Source: Plasmodium malariae
Taxonomy: Eukaryota; Apicomplexa; Aconoidasida; Haemosporida; Plasmodiidae
Direction: 5' to 3'
DNA: 64,000 nucleotides
NCBI RefSeq assembly: GCF_900090045.1
Contig: NC_041781.1
Location: forward strand, 1,381,501-1,445,500
Part shown: positions 1-11,400 of the stretch, piece after piece
How positions within the stretch are numbered: position 1 is the first letter of the stretch
Layout: each line of letters begins with the position of its first letter
Notes under the pieces: generated by a model
What the model was told of the DNA's origin: nothing
The model's database searches: none
The model's input: the letters and a program-made list of their open reading frames with translations, nothing else
Made by a program: the position numbers and the translations under genes

Positions 1-1
1 C

Positions 2-751
2 ATGCATGATAAGTACATATACCATGGAAACATTAATAGTAAAAATATATTTATAACAAACAAAGGGAATATAAAAATTTGCAATTTTCAGTACTCTTCC
101 ATAGGAAGTTATTACGACTACAAAGGAAACACCGGAGGGAGGTGCGACGCCTTCGGAAAGCATAATAGCAGCAATGTAAGAAGGAACATGAGCAGTAATA
201 ACGATAGCAATAGCCGTAATAGTCGCAGTAGCTACAATTTTTTGTGTGACAAAATGTGCTTACCCCTTCCATACATAACATCAGTGAACTACACACGGGG
301 TGCCAATGTTAAATCATCTCCTTTGCTGCAATTTCATACATTCACATTTGATAACAGGAAAGCGAACTATGCGGATGATGCATATGTTGCTCCCGAAGTT
401 TTAAGGGAAGAAGAATATACAGATAAGAGTGATATATACTCCTTCGGGATATTAATGTATGAAGTTCTTTTTGAAACCTTACCTTTCAAAAATGAAAGCA
501 TTCCATTATTTTTTCTGATTTCTACAGGTTATTATCAAAAATATATTAATTTCGATATAAATAAATTATACTCAAAATTTGATGGTGATGATGGCGATGC
601 GGATAACATGTTTCACGTTTCTATAAATATTATGTTAATAATTAAAGAGTGCCTTAACCCAGAACCCTGCAACAGACCCAGTTCAAAATACTTATGCAGC
701 AGCTTTAAATATTTGCTCGATTTGCTTACAATGCAGGATATTAGCAAGTAG
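2..751 (+). CDS. TKL-like pseudokinase, C-terminal part (partial)
   Basis: This is the C-terminal part of a protein-kinase-fold protein; the gene enters from the left edge, so the first Met in view is probably internal. Visible landmarks are a catalytic loop reading HGNINSKN at residues 8-15 (HRD has become HGN, losing the catalytic Asp), CNF at 27-29 where DFG is expected, APE at 130-132, a DIYSFG helix-F motif at 144-149, and the conserved RP of the last helix near residue 227. Between CNF and APE lies a Ser/Asn-rich insert of about 100 residues. The helix-F and APE context resembles tyrosine-kinase-like (TKL) kinases. Loss of both the catalytic Asp and the metal-binding Asp predicts a pseudokinase. 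The N-lobe is outside the window, so ATP binding cannot be judged. The gene is convergent with the giant kinase at 2438-12730. Confidence 0.8.
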   Translation: MHDKYIYHGNINSKNIFITNKGNIKICNFQYSSIGSYYDYKGNTGGRCDAFGKHNSSNVRRNMSSNNDSNSRNSRSSYNFLCDKMCLPLPYITSVNYTRGANVKSSPLLQFHTFTFDNRKANYADDAYVAPEVLREEEYTDKSDIYSFGILMYEVLFETLPFKNESIPLFFLISTGYYQKYINFDINKLYSKFDGDDGDADNMFHVSINIMLIIKECLNPEPCNRPSSKYLCSSFKYLLDLLTMQDISK

Positions 752-2437
752 CGCAAAATGAGGCGCGATATTTATTCGTGTTTGTTTGTAATATTGCATA
801 TTTTGGTTCATTCTGCATTATTCGTTGTCATATTATGCATTATTTAGCTGCTCTTTGCTATATTCTATATTTTTAATTCGGTCTTTCAATTCTCTCCTGC
901 ATATGCGGCTCCTTACACGTGAATGGGCATGCAATTTATTCCCATTCATTTAAACTTTTTTGGCTTTAAACTTTCGATTTGGACATTTGGAGTGTAACTA
1001 TATTCTATTTATTAGTATGTATTATATGTATATTTATCCGTTTAGTCGTTCACTCATTTACGCATTTATTTTTTTTTTTTTTTGTTTTATTTCAAGTGTT
1101 GAACATATAATAACAGTGATAAACCTTTTTACGTATAAAATGAAATACATTTTTTTATTTTTTTATTTTTTTTTGTTATTTGTGAAAAAAGAACGGGGAA
1201 ATATATATTCACACCTATGGATCTCCTATACTTACCTGTACAGGCATATAATTATGCGGTATGATATTCCAGAGCATTATATATATTGATAACCTTAAAA
1301 ACTTGACAAAACTGGGTAAACAATTTTTAACTTTTTAGATATTTGAATGGAAGCACAAAATAATTATGAACAGTTCAGGTAAATACGGAAAATTACTGAA
1401 CATTTCGCAAAATTGTATCTTCACATTTACAAATTTGTGGATGGAACACATGTACTTATATATAATGTTTTTTTTTTATTTTATTATTTTTTTTTTTTTT
1501 TTGAACATATTTGCGCAATTCCATATTCAAAGTTCAAAGATATCATGCACGCACAAAAAAAAATAGAAAACATACACACACAGACAAATACAAACTTAAA
1601 CAAACAAAAATAATTGTCCATCCTTATATTTTCACGTAAAAGGCGGAAGCAACAATTGCGATCACCAACGGATGCCAGCGCGGGGATAGCATTTCTTACG
1701 AATTTGTATAATTAAATTTATTTTCTCATTTATGAAATTAATGGCATATATTTTGAATACATAAAATGTTCAGTCGAAATGGTTATCGGATAAGTTATGT
1801 GCTGTACATACGATGATCTTCACTATGGGTAGACGCACAAATGGGACAAAAAAAAAGGGGGAAAAAAAAATAAAAATAAATAAACTGATATATAAATAAA
1901 TGGTATATAAATAAATGGTATATAAATAAATGGTATATAAATAAATGGTATATAAATAAATGGTATATAAATAAATGGTATATAAATAAATGATATATAA
2001 ATAAATGGTATATAAATAAACTGATATATAAATAAATGATATATAAATAAATTGTATATAAATAAATGATATATATATAAATGGTATATAAATAAATGAT
2101 ATATAAATAAATGATATATAAATAAATGGTATATAAATAAATGATATATATATAAATGGTATATAAATAAATGATATATAAATAAACTGATATATAAATA
2201 AACTGATATATAAATGAATTGATAACTAAATAAATTGATAACTAAATAAATTGATAACTAAATAAATTGATAACTAAATAAATTGATAAATAAAATAATA
2301 TATAAATAACAATTAAATTGCAATTACAACAATAGGATATACCAAAGGCGGAAAGGCGCTGCTTATTTTTTCCCCAAACTCCTTTTGCAATTGTTACTGC
2401 TACTACTGCATCTGCCGCTTCCACTTTCGCATCCACT
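752..2437. other. Intergenic region between convergent genes
   Basis: This 1.7-kb tail-to-tail spacer contains poly-T runs and the minisatellite listed separately. A less A+T-rich patch near 1640-1700 has no convincing ORF or RNA fold that I can identify. The short ORFs here are low-complexity and look spurious. Confidence 0.6.
1889..2290. repeat. Tandem repeat, 15-16 nt units
   Basis: About 21 copies of a 15-nt unit (TATATAAATAAATGG, with ATGA/CTGA variants) run to about 2215. They are followed by about five copies of a 16-nt unit (GATAACTAAATAAATT). The array is non-coding and lies 3' of the giant kinase gene. Confidence 0.9.
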
Positions 2438-5400
2438 TCACTTCCTCTTCAGAAGCAAGTACTCGTCCGGCTGGTTCAGCAGCTTAACTATCTCCGACGC
2501 AGTTGGCCTTAAATTTGGATCGTAATTTAAGCAAAGCCTTATAATGTCAGCGAACGGTGAATTTTCAATTTTTGAATGAATGCATGGAGGTAGTTTTTTG
2601 GTAAAAACATCAACTAGCTTTTCATATATTTGATCAGATTCATCAAAAGTAATAATATAATGTTGAAAAGGAGATGGTAAATTCATCATTTCTTGAAACA
2701 CACAACCCATTGACCATATGTCCCATTTATAAGAAAGTTTCGTATGATCTAAAAAATTGTAATCATTACTTTGTTTTAATGGATGACATGTTAATAATTC
2801 TGGAGGTGCATATATCCATGTGGCACCTGAAACATTGGTTACAATACCATCTTCACATTCTTCTGAATCACCAAAATCACATAAATGTATATTCCAATCA
2901 CTGTCAATAATTAGATTTTCTGGTTTAATATCTCTATGTATAATTACATTTTTTTTATTTTTAATTGGTGTGTGCAAAAAGTTAATTACATCAGCTAACT
3001 GTCTACACATTTTTAATGATATATCAATACTAAGTACCTTTTCATCTTTATTTATATTATTTTTTATAGTATGTAAATCTAATCCATTAACTAGTTTCGT
3101 AACTAGCCATATATCAAAATAACTGTGTATTATACCACCACATAATTTAATAATATTGGGATGGTCACATTTTGATAATATTTTCCATTCATTTATTGAT
3201 CTTTTTGTTAACCCATAGGGATCTTGTCTAGCCATTTTGTCCACAGGAACTTTTACAGCTACATGCATTCCTTTATACCATCCTTTATATACTACACCAA
3301 ACGACCCTTCTTCAATTACTGTATATTTTAGCTTACTGCTAAACTTGTTTGTGTAAAATTTAGTTCTTCTCCTTTCTCTTCTAATATTTCCGCCCATCAT
3401 ATCTTTACTACTCCCCTTCATGTTGCAACTCATTTTGCAGTTTCCGCCGTTGCTCACCTTGCATGCGCCACCACCGCTGTTAGTGATATTATTCAAGTAG
3501 TTATTACTGACTTTATTATAATTTATGCTACTATTATTAACACTACTATTATTATTGACAATATTATGGTTCACGAGACCCATCTCCTTAGACGAATTGC
3601 TCATCGCCACAACGCGTGCACCCAGTGCATTCATCTTGTATTCACTATTATTGTTACCACCATCACTACCGTTACCATTACAACTAACATCATAATTGTT
3701 TCCAACTTTAACATGACCACCCTGCCTATCATAATCATCATACAAGAAAAAGTCCGTGTCTTCATAGGTCTCAAAGTATAAATCTATCGACTTAATGTTG
3801 TAGCATGTCAAGGACTGCAAATATTTTATATCATTTTCTAAACTAAGTAATTGATTCTTTGACATTCTGAACACGCTTTCATACTCTTTTTTTTTAATTG
3901 CTAAATCACTACTATTCGATATGCACTTAGAATTCTCATCTTGTTGTGCATTATACATATAAGATGCTTGATCGTTCACGCGCATATTATTATTCTGTCC
4001 AGTAATTATTCCTTTGCCCATCATCATCACCATCATATCATTGACTGTTCCCAAGTACGGAGGGTAACCATTCAAAGAATTTCTATAGTTCACCTCGTTT
4101 TCAAATTTTACATTTTTATTAGTACTGCCATTATTTACCATATATTTTTTGCTCTGAAGAGATCTGTCCGAGGCACTATTGTTATGCTGGTTATTCATTA
4201 GGTAGTTATTATAACTCTCTACGTTTTTGAAACAAATATTGTTGGGGTTACCACTCGCATTGTTACTACTACTGCAACCACCACTAGTTACAAATATATT
4301 ATGATTATTTGCGCTCTTGTTACTTCCGCAGCTATTGCTGCTGTTATTGTTTATGTGAGAATTATTATGTGTTAGAATTTTGTGGTTCACAGGACTTCGA
4401 TAATTACCATTACCGTTGTCTGCCATTTTTATACTGTTCCTCTGATCGCTTCTTAATAAATCTTCATTGTATTTTGGAGGGAAATTAGTGCACTCTAAGC
4501 TATTTGCTGCTAAGCTGTTCATAAAACTATTATCAGCTTTAGAGTTTATACTATATGCATATATATTTGATCCGTGGTTCTTATTGTACATGATGAACTC
4601 GTTAATTTTGGAATTATTTGCACCTCCACTGTTATTGTTTCCATTATTACACTTACCGCTATTTCTGTGGTTACTACCACTGTAGTTATCACCATTAATG
4701 GGCGCGTTTTGTAAAAGACCACTACTATTACCTCCTCCTCCTCCTCCTATAGTATCGACCTTCTTATCATTATTTGTCATAATTGCACTATTATAACTCA
4801 TCGCATTACAATTTAATGAATTCTTAATGAGCATTAAACTATTCAATTCGTTGTTGCTACTGCTTAAGTTGTTATAGGAAAAGTAGTTTTTCGGTATAAT
4901 TTTATTATTATGATAGTACGAGTTGTTACTATGCACGCAGTTGTTACTATGCATGCAGTTGTTACTACTATTACTAAAGCTAACATGTTCCTGTTCTATT
5001 TTATCTCTTTTTAATAATGGGTCGTTATCGTTAGAAAATCTACTCTCATTCACCTTTTCCTCTAAACATTTTCTTCCTTCCTTTGTCGCTCCCACTTGCA
5101 TGAGTAATTGTTCTGCTGACTGTCTTACCGCTTGTTGTATTTGTCTATCTTTATGCTTCTCCAACCTCTCTTCATTTGCATAGTTCATAATATCACTTCC
5201 AATATTACTTACTACCATATTCTTGCAAAGTCGCGTACCTACTACTACTCCAGTTTTATCATCCGATGCACAATGGACTATTTCCCCTCTACTACTCACA
5301 TCGCTCACTTTAGCATTATTAGAATAATTATTGCCCCTGCTATTACTATTACCATTACTGCTAATTTTATAAACAGCCTTCACACCAAGGTTGTTCATAC

Positions 5401-8400
5401 TCGCAATGTTTCTCTCATTAACCAAAATGTCTATGCTATTACAACATATGTCCTTTGAGTTGCTAAGTATATAACCATTACTACTGCTGCTATTTACGTT
5501 ATTGTTGTTAATTCTATTATGATTTCCCTTATTAGAAGACGTATAATTACTGAAATTTTCGACATGCCTAATACTCTCATTCATACTTGTGCTTCTGTTA
5601 ATTTCGTAATGTTCATCCTTCACATATTTGCTAAACTCAGTTTTGTTGTTTATGCGCATGTTGCTACGGTTCTCTCTATTAACGCTACCATTACTGTTAC
5701 TGTTACTACAATTATTGTCATACATAACATTTGCCTCTGCAATCTTATTTGCATTCATCTCTTTTACCTGTTGACTATCAACAACGCTGTGGTTGTAGGG
5801 CACATCATTTTTAGAGCGGTTACATATGAACTCTTCCCTCGAGTTCTTACTTCCATTATTGTTACTAACACTATTATTACTACCGTTACTGTTATGGATG
5901 CTGTTACCGTTCATATTCGATGCAGTAACATTATCGCTAATTTTCGACATATCGTCCGAGTATTCCTTACAACACGTGCTAACCGTTTCATTCATTTCAT
6001 TCCTTCGAGTTTCTACATGTACATTATGTTTTCCACTGTTACGTACATTTTCACTCTTTTTCAAATTTATACTATGAGCACCTTGAGCACTTTGTGCACT
6101 CGCAATAGTCATAGCTGGCACACAACCACTCGTACTGTTTTGTACATCCTGCTTTTCACTACAAGAAAAATTTGAAAAACAATTTTTGTCCAGTATAAAA
6201 TTACTCAAACTTTCGTTAATAGTAATAATGTTGTTATTAATTTTGTAGTTTGCCATAATGTTTGCATGATGTACAACACTATGATCATCTCCACTTTTGT
6301 TACTACAATTTTCGTTCATCGTTATTATGTTATGTGTTGGGTCCATTATGTTATGTGTCAGATCCAACATATTATTATGAACAACATGCAAAGCACTTTT
6401 TATTTTTAATAAATTTATATTCCCAATATTGTCAATATGCTTTCCTTCCTCTATATCGTAGTTCAAACTGTTTTTAAGCTTATTCACCTTTAACTTTTTA
6501 TCTTCATTTATGTCAATGTGGTTTTTGTTAATTGCTACATTTGTGTTGAGGACCTTGATATTTTTACCTGCACTGTCCATGTTATATTTACCTGGTGCAT
6601 TTTGCATCCTTTGCGTGATGTGTGAATTGTGCGCATTTGGAAAATTCTCTCTATTATTTAATAAAAATATATTCATTTGATCAACATTTCTGTCATCAGG
6701 TGGAGCACCGTTTATCCTGCAGGACATCTGCTCCTTATTGTTAGCAGCGTGCATAACATAATTCTTCTTTTCATTAACTTCCGCAAAAAGGATGTTACTC
6801 ACCACGTTGCCAGTCATGTTACCAGCTACGTTACTGACAGTATTACTTGCCACATTATTCGCCCCGCTAACCACTGCTCTATAATCCGCCAAACTGCTGT
6901 TCATATTTTTTATTTTTCCGCTAGTACACTTATTCGCATGTATGTGTTGTTTGTTAATAAGCAACTTGCTCCTGTTATATACAACTGCATGAGGCATATT
7001 ATTACTACAGTTTTTTCCTAAATGCATGGGGGGAATATGACTTTTCTGGAGCAAGCTTCCATCCATAATGTTGGCACCATCCGTATTACTACTATTTAGT
7101 AAGCTCATATTATTACTGTGAATACTACTACTTACAATGTTGTTCATGTTATTTAGATTATAACCACTATTCTTAGCACCTTTCATTATATTCATTTTAT
7201 TCATACTTTTAGGGTATTCCACCATTCTAAAACGATTCCTATTATTCGTGCTGCTCATGTTGTTCTGGCTACTCACATGATCACAGGCACTCAACTTGTT
7301 ATTCGTACTTAGGTCATTCACAGTGGTTACAATACTTATATGACCTTTACTTTCCATGTTGTTTTCTGCACTACCCACACTGCTTATACCACTTCTGCTA
7401 CTCAGCGGATCCATAATGTCTGTATTCTTCATACTGTTAAACTTACCTGCACTTGTTAAAATATCTATTGTGCTTAAATTTTTCATATTATTTACTACAG
7501 TCTTGTTAAAAGTGTAATCCTGACTGTTATTCATATTGAAGTTACTATAAGACGTTAAAGAATTATCCTTTTCCTGCATTCCATCATTATTATTACTATT
7601 GCTATTACTATTGCTATTGCTATTGCTATTGCTATTGCTATTGCTATTACTATTGCTATTGCTATTGCTATTGCTATTACTATTGCTATTGCTATTGCTA
7701 TTGCTATTACTATTACTATTGCTATTACTATTACTATTGCTATTATTATTATTATTACTACTACTACTACTATTACCATTATCATATCCTTGACAGCTAT
7801 TTACTGAAGAACGTATATTTTCTTTTTCCTCTTGTTCATTATATTTGCAATGTGACAACACAATTCTGCTACTGTCCTTCTCACCCCCCTGATTATTATA
7901 CTCAAAAAAGTTCGTGCAAATATTGTTTTTCATATTTGTCTTATTATTACTCTTGAGTATATCTTTATTATATGCTACTACTCCGTAATTTACTACTTCA
8001 TCCTTATTTATATTTCTTTCATTATATAAACTATCATTCTTTTTATTCGCATGTACAACATTGGTACTACTGCTACTACTACGTGTAGTCATGTTACCCA
8101 AAGGACCAAGAATATAATGGTGTCCATTCACAGAACAACTATTTTTAAATATCAAATTCATGTTAACGCAGTTATCTTCATTCATTCTGTTACTTACATT
8201 ACACTTTTTTATATCATTGTTCATACTGATTACATTGTTACTGCTACTGACAGTTTTTATATTGGTATTACCACTGCTGTTATTATTATCATTCGCGCTG
8301 GTACATGCAAACAAGTTCTTTGAATCTGTTTGTCCATTGAAGCAAAAGGAAATATTCGTGTTGTTAAAAATTTCGCCTGTACTGTATTCCCCCCTTAAAT

Positions 8401-11400
8401 TACTATCATTACTAGTGCTTACAATAGCACCCTCACTATCAGCAGCATGAGCTCCTACCCTTGCACTGCTGCCATTAGCATCGTCAAAAAAGGAATCGTT
8501 TACGTTCACAAAATTATTTTTTTGAAAATGATTATTCATATAATTGCTCCCCCCCTCAGTTAACTTAGAATCTAAACAATTATTTATTTTTTTATTAAAT
8601 GACAAACTACCTCCTTGTGCATTTCCTTCTTCCATACCAATTTCCGAATTAACGTTTGTGGGAAATTTTCCAACCCCTTCTTCTACATTGATGCGAAAAT
8701 CGTAACTGTTTATGTCCGTTCCAAGTCTGTGCGCGCCCCGCTTATACTCTGCTTCGTATTTATCATTTGAGTTTATCCCCTCTACAAAATGATCATCATC
8801 AGTAGCATTAACATTATTAGAAGCATTAGCAGAAGTATCGTTTACATAACCGCAGCTCCCATCTGCAATACCACTTGATGCTACATTATTATGACCCTGT
8901 TCATTCACATATGGGAAAATTTTATTTACTTTCAAAATGTTCAAAACGCTATCCACATCGTTGTTACCTAATTGGTTGGACTCATTTACATTTTTTTCAC
9001 AATGCACTTCCATAAAAGGGTCATTACTCAGGTTATGTTTACCACAAATGGATTGGTTATTGATACTTCCACGATTAGGATAATTACCGCGGTTAACATT
9101 ATCGTCGTAATTCATACTTCTAATATCGTAGTCCATTGTACTCAACGCATAGTCATCTATTTTTTTGCTACCACTGCTGCTACATTTACTTTCACATACG
9201 TTTAATACTTGCTCATAGTTATTGTTACAACCACTGTTCACATGTTTGATATATTTTTTTACATATTTCATATTACTCGAAAGGTTATTGTCTATGTTAT
9301 GTTTTCCTGACTGGTCATGCACTCCATGTCTGTTACCATTGCTAACATCAAAAATTATATTACTTGCGCTATGTGCATTAGTATTCACATTGTCATTATG
9401 ATTATCCACAATGCTATTCACGCAGTTGCTAATGATATCTTCCACATTGTCATCCTTATGATCGATCATCGTGTTTACTTTCATATTTCCAACACACGCA
9501 TTTTCATCGACTGTATTATTAGTATCCCCTTTGGAGTTAATCAAATGATTATCATAAAAAACTAAATTGTTTTCTCGAGTAATGCCTTCTTCACTTTTCT
9601 GTTCTCTTCCATTCGGCCCCCAAAAAAAATCATCATTTAACGTCGAGCTGTTGACGTTATCGCTGGTGTATAGATCGTTATGCTCACTATATGTATTAAT
9701 TTGATTTATGAAAAAATCGTCCTTGTTTATTGAGTCATTGTTATTTGCATAGGTATTGTTACTACCACTACTGCTACTGCTATTCTTGTTCATGTTGTTA
9801 TTGTTACTATCGCTACTGCTCGTTATCCCGCTAGTTTTACCGATAGCTACACCGCTACCTTTACCGCTGCCCCTACCTCTTCCTTTACCCCTACGAATGC
9901 ATTTTACGCTACTCCCTCTTTCATGGGAAACATTTTCCAAATTATTCTGATTTAAGCTTTTACTTGTTAGTTTTTTCTTTTTGTGAGCAATATGATACTT
10001 ATCATGACCAACATTTTGCTCCTCCCTTATATCCTCCTCCATAGCATTCGTGTTGTTATTACTCACCATGTTTGTAAGGCATTCTACACAACTTATATTA
10101 TTTGCCCTATCGAAGAGACTACTACCACTATCATGATCATTGTTAGTACAGAAACGACTATTTAGTGTGCATTCTCTGTTCACTCCATTATTAAAATCAT
10201 TATTTGTATTCATCGAGTACATATTAGTTTGCTGTAAATTTTCAGATAGGGGGCAAAACAAAGAGTAACACTCAGATGATTCTAAAGAACAACACATAGA
10301 TGTGTCCATATCATTATTTAGTTCAACTGGTACATGCAAAAAATGCATATTTTTTTTTTTTACATCTACACCGTTTTTATTATAGCTTTCATTTAACTCG
10401 TTAAAAATGTGTTCACTACTTACATGTACACTCTTAGCACTTTGCTTTTCTTTCGCCCTTAGTTTCAGGTTCCTCAGGTAATTATTATAATTGTACATGT
10501 GCAGGACCTCCTCATTATTACTTCCGTCTCGATGTACGCAGCTGTTCAAATCGATGTTCAAATCAACGTTTTTGCTATTAATGTTGCTGTTATTATTGTC
10601 CTTATTATTACTGATACCATTAGTGATGCTGTAAATTTTAAGGCTATCTTTACTGTTATCTTTACTACCATCTTTGCTGCTACCTATGCCACTACATTTG
10701 CTATTACTTACATTTGATCCTATCCTTAGACCCTCTGAATTGTTCACCAATGCATTTTTCTGAACAGCACTAGGGTTGTAAAGATTTTCTACATGAACAA
10801 CATTTCTGTCTTTTGAAAAAAGCTCCACTCTTTTATTTATACCATTCAAAAAACTCTTGTAGTTTTCTTTTTCTTGTGCTCTTAACACATCATCATCTGC
10901 TTTCACTGGAGATGATGTGCCATTAAACTTTTTACTGATATAATCTTTCTTATAATAATTGCATGAAACGGTTTCATTCAAATTTATAACAGAATCAATA
11001 CCATTACCTGCTGTTGGGCACGCCGCGTCTAAATCCGCTGAACAGAGGACTTTCGAAGCAACGCCATTACCACTACAGTTGTTACTTTTATTGCTATTGT
11101 TGTTGATGTTGCTATTACTGTTACTATCACTGTTACCATTACTATTGTTGTTATTCTCTCCCTGTTTATCATTTAGGTTCTGTTTCAACTGCACAACATC
11201 ACCCTCATTCGTAGAAGAATTGTTTAATGTTTTCCTTTCACCATTACTAAACTTTTCTGCATTAGAATCATTAAAATAAATATTCTTAATAATTTTATTT
11301 GCACTATCCTCGAGAACCGCATGTTGATCTCCCTTCCCATTTCCACGACTACTGTTATTACTATTATTATTATTGCTAATATTATTATTGCTAATATTAT

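Noticed and set aside
7555..7793. Long poly-Leu / Ile-Val ORFs on both other frames
   Set aside because: They are shadows of the (Ser-Asn)n codon array in the giant kinase; the minus-strand kinase frame is continuous through the region.
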